NCBI RefSeq assembly: GCF_004803795.1
Contig: NZ_CP012543.1
Span: 1,612,001-1,676,000, forward strand
DNA length: 64,000 nucleotides
Source of the DNA: Campylobacter rectus
GTDB taxonomy: Bacteria > Campylobacterota > Campylobacteria > Campylobacterales > Campylobacteraceae
Reading direction: 5' to 3'
The notes beneath the pieces are model-generated. The model was not told where the DNA came from and ran no database searches. It saw only the letters and a list, made by a program, of their open reading frames with translations. The translations under genes were made by a program, and so were the position numbers. Below are positions 9,014 to 17,719 of this stretch, in pieces; the stretch's first letter is position 1; each line of letters begins with the position of its first letter.

Positions 9014-10444
9014 ATGGGAAAATTTGTAAAAAGCGTCGATCATTTTTTTGATTTTTGCAAAGAACACGAGGTCAAATTCGTGGATTTTAGATTTACCGAT
9101 ATGAACGGCGCTTGGCACAGTATCACGTATAACATAAAATCCGTAGAGAAGGAGCATTTTGAAAACGGAGTGCCGATGGATGCGAGCTCGCTGGGCGGCT
9201 GGCAACCGATAGATAAAAGCGATATGCTAATGTGCCCGGAGGCTACCAGCGCCTTTTTAGACCCCTTTACTGCAGATGTTACGGTAGTCGTTTTTTGCGA
9301 TATTTACGACATTTACAAGGGTCAAATTTACGAAAAATGCCCGCGCTCGATAGCCAAAAAAGCGATGGCCTACATCAAAGAAAGCGGTATGGGCGACGCG
9401 GCGTATTTTGGCCCGGAGAACGAATTTTTCGTATTTGACAACGTAAAAATCGTCGATAGCCCAAACTGCGCGATGTATGAAGTCGATACCGAAGAGGGCG
9501 AGTGGAATGACGCCAAAGATTTTACCGACAGCTACAATACGGGCCACCGGCCGCGTAGAAAAGGCGGATATCTGATGACGCAACCGACCGATAGTATGGT
9601 CGATCTGCGCGCAGAGATGATGCAGGTTTTAGAGCAAGTAGGGCTCGAGGTCTTCGTCGGACACCACGAGGTCGCGCAGGGGCAGGGCGAGATCGGCGTA
9701 AAATTTGGCACCCTAGTCGAAGCCGCCGATAACGTGCAAATCTACAAATACGTCGTCAAAATGGTCGCGCATCTAAACGGCAAGACGGCGACCTTTATGC
9801 CAAAACCGCTCTACGGCGACAACGGCAGCGGTATGCACGTGCATCAGTCGGTATGGAAGGACGGTAAAAATTTATTTTACGGCGAGGGAAACTACGCAAA
9901 TTTAAGCGATTTCGCGCGTTGGTATATCGGCGGGATTTTAAACCACGCAAGGAGCGTCGCGGCCTTTACGAACCCTAGCACAAACAGCTATAAGCGCCTA
10001 ATCCCGGGCTTTGAAGCACCGTCGATACTCACCTACTCCAGTCAAAACCGCTCGGCCTCGATCCGCATACCATACGGCTCGGGCGAAAAATCGGTGCGCG
10101 CGGAAATGCGATTTCCAGACAGCACGGCAAACCCGTATTTGGCCTTTTCGGCGATGCTGATGGCCGGGCTTGACGGCGTAAAGCACAAAATGGAGCCTGT
10201 GGGCCCGATGGATGAAAATTTATTTAAACTACATCTCGATGAGATCCGCGAACGCGGCATCGAGCAGCTCCCGCATACGCTACGAGGCAGCCTAGAGGCG
10301 CTCATCCGCGACAACGAATACCTCCGCCCGATAATGACCGAGACCTTTATCGATGATTATCAGCATTATAAATTTGAAAGCCAGGTGTGGCCGTATGAGG
10401 CAAGACCGACGGCGTATGAGTTTAAAACCTGCTTTTCTTGCTAA
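9014..10444 (+). CDS. glnA: glutamine synthetase, type I
   Basis: 476 residues. It makes glutamine from glutamate and ammonia with [55 protein letters not shown] and [20 protein letters not shown] are the beta-grasp and active-site segments of GSI. The place of the adenylylation motif (NLYDLP in enteric GSI-beta) reads [10 protein letters not shown], so the target tyrosine appears to be phenylalanine and adenylylation control is unlikely. Monocistronic, with its own promoter and a hairpin after the stop. It neighbours the cheZ block as in C. jejuni. Confidence 0.96.
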   Translation: MGKFVKSVDHFFDFCKEHEVKFVDFRFTDMNGAWHSITYNIKSVEKEHFENGVPMDASSLGGWQPIDKSDMLMCPEATSAFLDPFTADVTVVVFCDIYDIYKGQIYEKCPRSIAKKAMAYIKESGMGDAAYFGPENEFFVFDNVKIVDSPNCAMYEVDTEEGEWNDAKDFTDSYNTGHRPRRKGGYLMTQPTDSMVDLRAEMMQVLEQVGLEVFVGHHEVAQGQGEIGVKFGTLVEAADNVQIYKYVVKMVAHLNGKTATFMPKPLYGDNGSGMHVHQSVWKDGKNLFYGEGNYANLSDFARWYIGGILNHARSVAAFTNPSTNSYKRLIPGFEAPSILTYSSQNRSASIRIPYGSGEKSVRAEMRFPDSTANPYLAFSAMLMAGLDGVKHKMEPVGPMDENLFKLHLDEIRERGIEQLPHTLRGSLEALIRDNEYLRPIMTETFIDDYQHYKFESQVWPYEARPTAYEFKTCFSC

Positions 10445-10448
10445 ATTT

Positions 10449-10478
10449 AAGGGATTATAAAATCCCCCTTTAGCTTTT
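10449..10478 (+). terminator. hairpin after glnA, probable terminator
   Basis: GGGATT-ATAA-AATCCC forms a perfect 6-bp stem with a 4-base loop at 10451–10466, followed by CCTTT and a T5 run a few bases later. It is correctly placed 6 bases after the glnA stop. The stem is short, so termination strength is uncertain. Confidence 0.45.
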
Positions 10479-10602
10479 TGGAGTCAAATTTCGCGCTTTT
10501 TTATTTAGCTGGAATTTAACTCCTTCCGCGATTTTATCGAATAAAAATTTTAATAAATTAAATAAAATCTACGGTTATATTTTAAAAACAGCGGCTTTTA
10601 TC

Positions 10603-10631
10603 TTGACAAATCAGCCTTTTTTATATATAAT
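10603..10631 (+). promoter_or_regulatory. sigma70 promoter of the tRNA operon
   Basis: TTGACA at 10603–10608 and TATAAT at 10626–10631 with exactly 17 bases between them, 25 bases before the first tRNA. A full-consensus -35 box is uncommon in Campylobacter, and a consensus promoter is what a strong stable-RNA operon would use. Confidence 0.85.
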
Positions 10632-10656
10632 TACGTTTCGTTTTTTGAAAAAATTT

Positions 10657-10732
10657 GTCTTGTTAGCTCAGTCGGTAGAGCATTTCACTTTTAATGAAGG
10701 GGTCGCTGGTTCGAGTCCAGCACAGGACACCA
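10657..10732 (+). tRNA. tRNA-Lys (TTT), copy 1
   Basis: Acceptor GTCTTGT pairs with ACAGGAC, discriminator A, encoded CCA. The anticodon loop CTTTTAA gives TTT. First gene of the ten-gene array. Confidence 0.95.
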
Positions 10733-10745
10733 TTTTTTATTTTTA

Positions 10746-10821
10746 GACCCTTTCGTCTAGTGGCCCAGGACTCTACTCTCTCAGTGTAGCAACAGAGGTT
10801 CAAATCCTTTAAGGGTCGCCA
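10746..10821 (+). tRNA. tRNA-Glu (reads CTC), copy 1
   Basis: Acceptor GACCCTT pairs with AAGGGTC, discriminator G, encoded CCA. Anticodon stem CTACT/TGTAG leaves a T-T mismatch at the loop-closing pair; loop CTCTCAG gives anticodon CTC. The D and T arms fit tRNA-Glu but differ from the third Glu gene at 11438. Confidence 0.85.
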
Positions 10822-10836
10822 CGATTTAGTCTTTTC

Positions 10837-10912
10837 GGTCGCTTAGCTCAGTTGGTAGAGCGCCACCCTTACAAGGTGGATGTCATAAGTTCGAGTCTTA
10901 TAGCGACCACCA
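10837..10912 (+). tRNA. tRNA-Val (TAC), copy 1
   Basis: GGTCGCT/AGCGACC acceptor, discriminator A, CCA encoded. Loop CTTACAA gives TAC. Confidence 0.95.
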
Positions 10913-10920
10913 TTTTAGGT

Positions 10921-10997
10921 GCAGCGGTAGTTCAGATGGTTAGAATGCCGCCCTGTCACGGCGGAGGTCGCGGGTTCGAGCCCCGTCCGCTGCGCCA
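10921..10997 (+). tRNA. tRNA-Asp (GTC), copy 1
   Basis: GCAGCGG/CCGCTGC acceptor, discriminator G, CCA encoded. Anticodon stem CCGCC/GGCGG with loop CTGTCAC gives GTC. Confidence 0.95.
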
Positions 10998-11000
10998 TTT

Positions 11001-11076
11001 GTCTTGTTAGCTCAGTCGGTAGAGCATTTCACTTTTAATGAAGGGGTCGCTGGTTCGAGTCCAGCACAGGACACCA
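11001..11076 (+). tRNA. tRNA-Lys (TTT), copy 2
   Basis: Identical to copy 1 at 10657, displaced by 344 bases; first gene of the second tandem unit. Confidence 0.95.
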
Positions 11077-11089
11077 TTTTTTATTTTTA

Positions 11090-11165
11090 GACCCTTTCGT
11101 CTAGTGGCCCAGGACTCTACTCTCTCAGTGTAGCAACAGAGGTTCAAATCCTTTAAGGGTCGCCA
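11090..11165 (+). tRNA. tRNA-Glu (reads CTC), copy 2
   Basis: Identical to the copy at 10746, including the T-T mismatch at the base of the anticodon loop. Confidence 0.85.
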
Positions 11166-11180
11166 CGATTTAGTCTTTTT

Positions 11181-11256
11181 GGTCGCTTAGCTCAGTTGGT
11201 AGAGCGCCACCCTTACAAGGTGGATGTCATAAGTTCGAGTCTTATAGCGACCACCA
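11181..11256 (+). tRNA. tRNA-Val (TAC), copy 2
   Basis: Identical to copy 1. The spacer base just before it is T where unit 1 has C (10836), the only difference I see between the two units. Confidence 0.95.
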
Positions 11257-11264
11257 TTTTAGGT

Positions 11265-11341
11265 GCAGCGGTAGTTCAGATGGTTAGAATGCCGCCCTGT
11301 CACGGCGGAGGTCGCGGGTTCGAGCCCCGTCCGCTGCGCCA
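11265..11341 (+). tRNA. tRNA-Asp (GTC), copy 2
   Basis: Identical to copy 1 at 10921; last gene of the second unit. Confidence 0.95.
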
Positions 11342-11344
11342 TTT

Positions 11345-11420
11345 GCCTCGTTAGCTCAGTTGGTAGAGCATATCACTCTTAATGATGGGGTCGTAGGTTC
11401 GAACCCTACACGGGGCACCA
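11345..11420 (+). tRNA. tRNA-Lys (CTT)
   Basis: GCCTCGT/ACGGGGC acceptor, discriminator A, CCA encoded. Anticodon stem TATCA/TGATG with loop CTCTTAA gives CTT, a different lysine isoacceptor from the two TTT genes. Confidence 0.92.
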
Positions 11421-11437
11421 CTGCTTTAATCATTGTT

Positions 11438-11512
11438 GGCCCTTTCGTCTAGCGGTTAGGACACCAGCCTCTCACGTTGGTAACACGAGTTCGATTCTCG
11501 TAAGGGTCACCA
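11438..11512 (+). tRNA. tRNA-Glu (CTC), second type
   Basis: GGCCCTT/AAGGGTC acceptor (one G-T pair), discriminator A, CCA encoded. Stem CCAGC/GTTGG is closed properly; loop CTCTCAC gives CTC. Sequence clearly distinct from the Glu genes at 10746 and 11090. Confidence 0.9.
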
Positions 11513-12477
11513 ATCCGATTTTTAAAATCCCGTAACTTTCAATAAAAGCTCAATAGTAGATTGCTTCGATTCAAAAATTCGATCTCGCCAAATCAAGTTT
11601 TTGTCGTTTGATACAAAAAGGCTATTGTTTTTTTGGTAAAGGCCCCATCCAAGAGAGCCGATTGGCTCTCGCTAGCTCCCAAATCTAAAATAAAAAAGGC
11701 AATCTCTACGCCGACCCAAATTAACTGCAGCAAATATAGTCTTTTTTAAATGCTGTTTTAAGGCCAATAAAAGCAGCCGCTTTCGGAGCTAAAATTTTAT
11801 TCATCCAAAAGAGCGCTATTTAAAACAAAGCAAAAATCAAGAAAAAATAAAAATACCGCCCCCCAAGCTCTCGCATATCCTTCGGCTAATCCGCCTAACA
11901 CCCAAACAAGACGCTCGGCGCAATAAATATTTTGAGTTTGTAGGGATGCTTATACAAATTTAAATATGCGGCATCCTCTTTGCATCCGCTTTTTAAAACT
12001 CCGCAGTGCGCCCAAAAGCAACAAAAATAATTACGCTTTTTAAATTTTAGTCGTATTTTTGTTATTAGTCGCCCGACAAACGCGCTTGACCGAATTCTTA
12101 CCCCCATCATCCGTCCTGCTAGAGCCATCTTGCGCGTTAGTATCAAAGCCCGCAAGTCCGACATTTTTCGCAGATCAGCGCCGCATCATAAAAAATGTCA
12201 AATTTAAGACGAAATTTAAGCATAAATATAGCCGCTTCGGCAGTGCATATCAACAAAACAGGCAAAAATTTGCCGTTTGGCAAATACGCCCAAAATTTTC
12301 TTAGTCAAGTAGCGTCCGACTTTTAAAAATGCCGTATTTTGCGGTCCAGCATAGTGTTTGCGCAACTCGAAAAATACTCAAAAAGTCGCTAATATATAAA
12401 AACAGATGCAAATAATTTGGCTCTCTTTAACTTAAGCTTATACAAAAGGAGTAGTAAGTTACGACGAGAACTATGTT

Positions 12478-12945
12478 CTTGAAAAGTAACGAGCGTGGCG
12501 AAGTTAAAAATAAGTAAATTTTCAGGTGAAATTTCCAGCTCGCAAGCCCGCCTAGAAAACTTCGCTTTATAAACCTGCCTGCAGCACCGCTTTCGCTTGC
12601 TTTGAAATAGATGAAAGCCACTTCGGATCTAAAAGAGTAAGAGGTCTTGTGCTTAGCTTCACTTTGTTTGCTACTGCCTCCTGAAAGGCTACGAGTGTAG
12701 CGAAGTAGAGCAGACGGGAGATATGCTAAACATAGATTAGATATGCTAAACATAGATTATCTAAATTTAAAAGTATCTTCTCGAGTGTAGCGACCGCAAG
12801 GAAGCTAAGCAAAGAGAATTTTCTGTTGCACCAAAAGGAATGCGAATTTAAACTACATAGGAAAACTTATATCAGAAACTGTTGAAATTGATAAGAGGTC
12901 TTGTAAGTAGCAACGCAAGTCGCAGCTAAAAATCCAATTAAGTTT
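12478..12945 (+). repeat. dispersed repeat family, copy set 1
   Basis: Units of a roughly 31-bp motif with consensus CTTGAAAAGCTACGAGTGTA followed by GCGAAGTAGAG occur at 12478–12508 and 12680–12710, with a partial unit near 12781. A second module at about 12891–12941 (AAGAGGTCTTGTAAGTAGCA, then ACGCAAGTCGCAGCTAAAAA) matches 25955–26006. The order of modules is the same in both places, so a composite element was copied, not just a short word. Confidence 0.8.
12721..12760 (+). repeat. 20-bp tandem repeat, two units
   Basis: ATATGCTAAACATAGATTAG at 12721–12740 is followed directly by ATATGCTAAACATAGATTAT. Only the last base differs. Confidence 0.9.
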
Positions 12946-13114
12946 AATTGAGCCATAATTTAATCGTTTTTAAGGATTATCTTTGATAATTAAAGGATTT
13001 TTATCGCAATCCTTTCGCGTTATTTTTTAAATCAACTCCGATAAATTTTCTACCTCTGTTTAAAATTTCAAATTTACGGCAAAAGCCCCGACAAAGCGGT
13101 CGATTTTTGCCGTT

Positions 13115-15457
13115 TTAGCCAAATTTGACGGAATTTTCCAGCCTCCTTTTTGCGGCCTGCGTGATGTTCTCCTCGTAGTCGTAATACTCAAATGTCGCGC
13201 CATGCTGAAACGCGCCGTTTAGGATGTCGCCGCTTTGGCGATTTTTGAGGTCTATCTCGGCGATCTTAAAGCCGTCCAGCGTCTCGCAAAACTCCCTTAG
13301 GCGCGTCGGCGGACTTTTGAGCTTGGTAAACAAAAAGCAAAATCCGCTCCCGCCGTTTCGCCCTACGCGCCCGCGCAGCTGATGTAGGCTCGCTAGCCCC
13401 AGTCTCTCCGCGCCCACGATCACGATCGTACTAAGCCGCGGCAGCGAGATGCCGACCTCGACCACCGTCGTCGAGAGCAGTACGTCGCCCCGCTCACGAA
13501 ATTCGCGCAGCACCTGCTCCTTTTCCTTGTCTTTGCCGTGCGTGACATAGACGTTTGCAAAATTCGCCCGCCAAAAATCCTGCGCATCCTCCAGCCCCTG
13601 ATAGTTCGAGCTTTCACTGCTCTCAACCAGCGGATAGATCACGGCAATCTGCCTGCCTTTGGCGATTTGAGCTTTGATGTGCGCCAACAGCTCGCCGAAG
13701 TCCGCACTTTGTAAAATTTGCGTGTGGATATGCTTTTCAAAAGGCATCTGTCGCAGGAAGCTAAACTCCGCAAAGCTGCTTTGTATCATACTTAGCGTGC
13801 GCGGGATCGGCGTTGCCGAAAACTGCACCACGTGAGCTCTCGGCTCGTTAGATTCGCGCAAATTTACGCTCTTAGCTCCATTTTTTTGCGCGCTCCGGAT
13901 TTTATCATTGCCTTTTTTGTCCGTGCTTAAATTTTTCAGTCCGTTACTTTTTTCTGACGGGCTTAAATTTTCTCGCCCGTCGCCCGCGTCTTTTGTCGCC
14001 AAGCTTGCAAATTTGTCGCCGAGAGTTTTGTTAAATTTCTCTACACTTTTAACGCTATTTTCGCTGTAAATTTGACCGCCGAGTATCTCATCGCTTTCAT
14101 CTTTATTTTTGAGCGTCTCGCTAAATTTACCTTCATTTTCGTCGTTGCAGATTTGTTTTTCGCTAAAATTTTCACCGCTTAGCTTGCCGATTTTTACTAT
14201 GCCAAGTTTATCAAATTTGCCGTCCGCTTCGGCAAAATTTAAAATTTCGCCGTTATGTTTTGCCGCCGCTAAAAGGACATTTTTACCGTTTTCGTATTTT
14301 GTGCCGTTATCAAATTTCACCTTCTCTTCGCCGTCAAATTTGCTCTCCACCTCGTCAAGCTGCGGGTTTTGCCACAGACCTCCGCTAGCTAGAGCGTTGA
14401 TTTTCTCGCGCTGATTCGAGCCGAAACGGTGCTGCTCATCTATCATCACCAAAGGCGCGGCGGGCAAGCTTTGATAGAGCAAAACGTGCGTGCCTATGAT
14501 GAGATTTACGCCGTCAAATTCGGGCTTGTCGCCGCTTTTGATAAGCATTATCCGCATGAAATCAGGCAGCAAACGCACCGCTTCGGCGTAAATTTGCTCG
14601 GCTAGTATCGACGTGGGCGCCATGATGAGCGCGGGACGGGGATAGACGCTAAGCGCGGCGGCTAGCATAACAAGCGTCTTGCCGCTGCCCACATCGCCCA
14701 TCACGACGCGTCGCACCGCCTCCTCGCCACCAAAATCCGAGCGCAGATCGGCGATAGCATTTAACTGATCGTCTGTGGGAGCAAACGGCAAATTTTTTAG
14801 CCATTCCGAGATACTAAAAAGCTTGATTTTAGGCGCCTTAAAATGAGTTTTTTTAGAATTTAGCTTTTTTAAGTAGTTGTAAATTTCAACGAATTTTAGC
14901 ACGTCTTCGCCCGCTTTTTCTCGCACGAGAGCCTCCAGCATTCGGGCGCTTTTTTCATCCCCTCTGTGCAAACCAAGCAAAAACTCCGCCTCTTCGCGCA
15001 AAAGCCCGGTTGCGAGTAAATTCGGCAAATTTACGTATTTTTGGATCAAATTTTTAAACGAATCGTCTCTAAGGGAAAGTTTGTATTTTGGTATGATTTC
15101 GTTTATTTTCGTGACGATTTTGGGGTTGGTTAGCTGCCACGAGCCGTAGGCATAGGCGCATTTGCCGCTCACAAACACGCTCTTGCCGACTTTAAAAGCG
15201 CCGTAGTGCCAGGGCTTGGCGTTAAAAATCACGATTTTGACGCTTTGCCCCCATGCCTCGCATCGGCACTGCGCGTGCAGCATCCCGCCCTGACGATATG
15301 CGCTTTTTATCTCTACGGCGATGCTGACGTGCCCGTCTTTTGGCGCGGCGGCCAGGCTCGTATCCTCGAAGCTTTTAGGAAGCTTAAGTGCAAGGTCGAG
15401 CAGAGTGGTTACGCCGATTTTTTTTAGATCTACTCTGTCTTTTTCATCAAATTTCAT
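13115..15457 (-). CDS. recG: ATP-dependent DNA helicase RecG with a large internal insertion
   Basis: Remodels stalled replication forks and Holliday junctions. 780 residues: N-terminal wedge/OB region, Walker A GDVGSGKT (254–261), motif II DEQHRFG (340–346), SATPIPRT (547–554), then a helicase C domain with VVEVGISLPRLSTIVIVGAERLGL-type segments and LHQLRGRVGRNG. Campylobacter RecG is usually about 600 residues. The excess is a low-complexity stretch from about residue 361 to 538 (bases 13844–14377), rich in K, N, E, D, G and KFD words, between motifs II and III. It is in frame with no stop, so the gene is probably functional if the insert loops out. It is followed upstream by the M16 gene, with an 11-base overlap. 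Confidence 0.93.
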   Translation of the reverse strand: MKFDEKDRVDLKKIGVTTLLDLALKLPKSFEDTSLAAAPKDGHVSIAVEIKSAYRQGGMLHAQCRCEAWGQSVKIVIFNAKPWHYGAFKVGKSVFVSGKCAYAYGSWQLTNPKIVTKINEIIPKYKLSLRDDSFKNLIQKYVNLPNLLATGLLREEAEFLLGLHRGDEKSARMLEALVREKAGEDVLKFVEIYNYLKKLNSKKTHFKAPKIKLFSISEWLKNLPFAPTDDQLNAIADLRSDFGGEEAVRRVVMGDVGSGKTLVMLAAALSVYPRPALIMAPTSILAEQIYAEAVRLLPDFMRIMLIKSGDKPEFDGVNLIIGTHVLLYQSLPAAPLVMIDEQHRFGSNQREKINALASGGLWQNPQLDEVESKFDGEEKVKFDNGTKYENGKNVLLAAAKHNGEILNFAEADGKFDKLGIVKIGKLSGENFSEKQICNDENEGKFSETLKNKDESDEILGGQIYSENSVKSVEKFNKTLGDKFASLATKDAGDGRENLSPSEKSNGLKNLSTDKKGNDKIRSAQKNGAKSVNLRESNEPRAHVVQFSATPIPRTLSMIQSSFAEFSFLRQMPFEKHIHTQILQSADFGELLAHIKAQIAKGRQIAVIYPLVESSESSNYQGLEDAQDFWRANFANVYVTHGKDKEKEQVLREFRERGDVLLSTTVVEVGISLPRLSTIVIVGAERLGLASLHQLRGRVGRNGGSGFCFLFTKLKSPPTRLREFCETLDGFKIAEIDLKNRQSGDILNGAFQHGATFEYYDYEENITQAAKRRLENSVKFG

Positions 15458-16670
15458 TGTAAAGCACGGCGAAACTAAGCTTTTCTATCTCCGCGTGCTC
15501 TGCGATAAACGCGTTTAGCTCGGCAAGTTTCAGCTTTGAGATTTTTTCTAACTCGTCTTTAAAATTTCCTAGCTTAAAGCCGTTGTAAAACTCGCCCTGA
15601 GCGATACTTAGGCGGTTAAAAAGCGTCTCTTGGCGAAGCGGCTGAGAGCCCAGCAAAAATCTTTTGGCCTGCGCTAGCTCGCCCGCCTTCACGCCGTTTT
15701 TGACGAATTTTTTAAACTCATCCTTCACGACCGCGACCGCCTCGTCTCTGCTCTCGTTTTTGGTTTGCAGATAACCCCAAATTTGCGAGTAACTAAGCGC
15801 GAATTCGCTCCTAGCATACGCCGAATACGCGAGCCCTCGCTTCACGCGGATCTCCTCCATCAGCCTACTGCCAAAACCGCCGTCGCCGAGGATAAACGTC
15901 GCAACCCTGGCCTTAAAGCGCTCTTCGCAAGGGACGCTAAAAGGCGCACCGAAATAAACATAAGCCTGTTCGCTAGGCTTGATTATGATTTTTTCGCTTA
16001 ATTTCTCGCTGGTCTTTAGATGCTTTAGCTCGCGCGGTTCGCCTACTTTTAACGAGCTTAAAACCTCATCCAAATTTAGCTCTTCCGGCGCTACCTCGCC
16101 GCCTAGAACGACGAATAAATTGGCTAGATCAAGCTTGCTAGCGATGAAATTTTTCACGTCCTTTAGCGTGATGCTTTCTACGCTTTGCTTCGTGCCGATG
16201 CTAGGTCTTGCCAGATTCGTGCCCGGATAAAGCAGCTCATTTAACGCGGTTTTGGCTAGATAGTCGTAGTCGCTCTCGTTGCCCGAAATCTCGCCCAGCG
16301 TCAAGGTTCGCACTTTTTCAAGGCTTTTTTGACTCAAATTCGGCTCATCCAAAAGCTCCTTTAGCTTTGCAAGCGCAAAAAAAAAGTGCTCCTTTAGGCA
16401 GTTTAGCTCAAAAGAAAACGTCTCAAATCCGGCGCTCGCATATAGGTTGATCGCGCGCATCTCAAGTTCTTTAGCAAACGCCGACGCGCCCTTGCTTAGC
16501 GTGCCTTCGTCGAAAATTTTCGCGACGAATTTAGCCAGTCCGGCCTTCTCCTCCGCGCAAACTCCCGCGACTTTAAAAATAAGCTTAAGGCTCACCACGG
16601 GCAGGGTTTTGCCGGCCTCAAAAACGGCCGGGATTTGTAGATTTTTAGCTTTTAAATTTATGATTTTCAT
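15447..16670 (-). CDS. M16 family peptidase-like protein lacking the zinc motif
   Basis: 407 residues with two M16 half-domains. Active M16 enzymes carry HxxEH after the strand that here reads EKAGLAKFVAKIFDEGT; the five positions are KFVAK (about 47–51), so both histidines and the glutamate are absent. The rest of the fold is recognisable, including the second-domain segment GGFGSRLMEEIRVKRGLAYS. Such proteins are usually the non-catalytic partner of an M16 pair or a periplasmic scaffold. There is no clear signal peptide. It overlaps mqnC by 4 bases upstream and recG by 11 bases downstream, so it is translated within that operon. Confidence 0.82.
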   Translation of the reverse strand: MKIINLKAKNLQIPAVFEAGKTLPVVSLKLIFKVAGVCAEEKAGLAKFVAKIFDEGTLSKGASAFAKELEMRAINLYASAGFETFSFELNCLKEHFFFALAKLKELLDEPNLSQKSLEKVRTLTLGEISGNESDYDYLAKTALNELLYPGTNLARPSIGTKQSVESITLKDVKNFIASKLDLANLFVVLGGEVAPEELNLDEVLSSLKVGEPRELKHLKTSEKLSEKIIIKPSEQAYVYFGAPFSVPCEERFKARVATFILGDGGFGSRLMEEIRVKRGLAYSAYARSEFALSYSQIWGYLQTKNESRDEAVAVVKDEFKKFVKNGVKAGELAQAKRFLLGSQPLRQETLFNRLSIAQGEFYNGFKLGNFKDELEKISKLKLAELNAFIAEHAEIEKLSFAVLYNEI

Positions 16671-17719
16671 TCGTAAAACCTTTCTAAAATGTCGTAATTG
16701 GTATTGCGTTTGGCGGGTTTTTCGCCGATGTCTTTGATGAGACGTATCATCTCGTCTTGATTCATTCGGTAGCTAGCGCCCGCGGCCTTGACGACGTTTT
16801 CCTCCATCATCGTGCTACCCAAGTCGTTTGCGCCAAACAGCAGCGCCAGCTGCCCGATGTAGCTGCCCTGCGTGACCCAGCTGCTTTGGATGTTGGGTAC
16901 ATTGTCCAAAAACAGCCTGGAGACGGCAAGCAGGCGCAAATAGCGGTTCGAGCTTTGCTTTTTGATCTCGGGGTGCTCGGCGGCTAGGCGCGTGTTTAGC
17001 CCCTGAAAACTCCACAAGATAAACGCTCGAAAGCCGTTTGTAGCGTCCTGTAAGCGTCTAATATGCTCCCAGTGCTCCACGATCTCGCGCGTAGTTTCGA
17101 CGGTGCCAAACATCATCGTAGCCGTCGTTTTTAGCCCCTCCTCGTGCGCCTCGCGGTGGATGCGCAGCCACGTCTGCACGTCGCATTTTTTAGGCGCGAT
17201 CACGTCGCGGACGCGGTCGCTTAGTATCTCGGCTCCGGCGCCGGGCATAGAGTAGAGTCCCTTTTCTCGCAACCTACGCAGCGCCTCCCTCGTGCTGATG
17301 CGCGAAATCCTCGCGATATAGTCGATCTCGACGGCGGAAAATCCGTGAATCGCGACGCTCGGGTAGTTTTTCGCGATAAATTCCACCAGATCCTCGTACC
17401 ACTCGATTTTTAGCTTCGGATGCACCCCGCCTTGAAACAAAATTTGCGTTCCGCCGATGGCGATGAGCTCTTCGATCTTACGCCCTATCTCGTCAAAGCC
17501 CAGCACATAGGCATCCTCGTCCTTATGATCGCGGTAAAACGCGCAAAATTTACAATCCACCCAGCACGCATTCGTGTAATTAATATTTCTATCCACGATA
17601 AAGGTCGTGACGCCCTGGGGATGTAGCTCTCGTTTGCGCGCCAAAGCCATCGCTCCAAGCTCGTTTAATTCGGCATTTTCTATCAGATTTACCGCCTCAT
17701 CCGCGCTTAGTCTAGTCAA
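16667..17719 (-). CDS. mqnC: cyclic dehypoxanthine futalosine synthase
   Basis: Radical SAM enzyme of the futalosine menaquinone pathway, which Campylobacter uses in place of the classical Men route. 350 residues; the cluster ligands are C52, C56 and C59 in NACWVDCKFCAFYR, followed by FQGGVHPKLKIEWYEDL and the MPGAGAEILSDRVRD segment shared by MqnC and related enzymes. Length is normal. First gene of the mqnC–M16–recG run. Confidence 0.92.
   Translation of the reverse strand: MTRLSADEAVNLIENAELNELGAMALARKRELHPQGVTTFIVDRNINYTNACWVDCKFCAFYRDHKDEDAYVLGFDEIGRKIEELIAIGGTQILFQGGVHPKLKIEWYEDLVEFIAKNYPSVAIHGFSAVEIDYIARISRISTREALRRLREKGLYSMPGAGAEILSDRVRDVIAPKKCDVQTWLRIHREAHEEGLKTTATMMFGTVETTREIVEHWEHIRRLQDATNGFRAFILWSFQGLNTRLAAEHPEIKKQSSNRYLRLLAVSRLFLDNVPNIQSSWVTQGSYIGQLALLFGANDLGSTMMEENVVKAAGASYRMNQDEMIRLIKDIGEKPAKRNTNYDILERFYE

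Larger units (their letters stand above)
10653..11344 (+). repeat. tandem duplication of a four-tRNA unit (Lys-Glu-Val-Asp, period 344 bp)
   Basis: Every tRNA and spacer in 10657–11000 recurs 344 bases later at 11001–11344. Apart from C/T at 10836 versus 11180 the copies look identical by eye. Unit 2 runs directly into a Lys gene (11345) that resembles the unit's first gene, so unequal exchange between Lys genes is the likely origin. Confidence 0.95.
11513..13114. other. gene-poor stretch with repeats and possible remnants
   Basis: No intact gene convinces me here. Seen: a perfect GAGAGCC/GGCTCTC hairpin (11653–11670); on the minus strand between about 12330 and 12050 a broken reading frame containing the pair CEKCRTCG that can be joined to a lysine/asparagine-rich end with one frameshift, perhaps a decayed zinc-ribbon gene; and from 12478 to about 12945 members of the dispersed repeat family listed separately. 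Confidence 0.6.

Noticed and set aside
11861-11866. C6 tract as phase-variation site
   Set aside because: It is short and not inside or just before any gene.
12427-12753. 108-codon minus-strand frame
   Set aside because: It runs through the dispersed repeats and the 20-bp tandem repeat; composition is that of repeats, not of a protein.
12478-12945. possible CRISPR array
   Set aside because: Repeat units are few, unevenly spaced and occur in both orientations; no cas gene is in the window.
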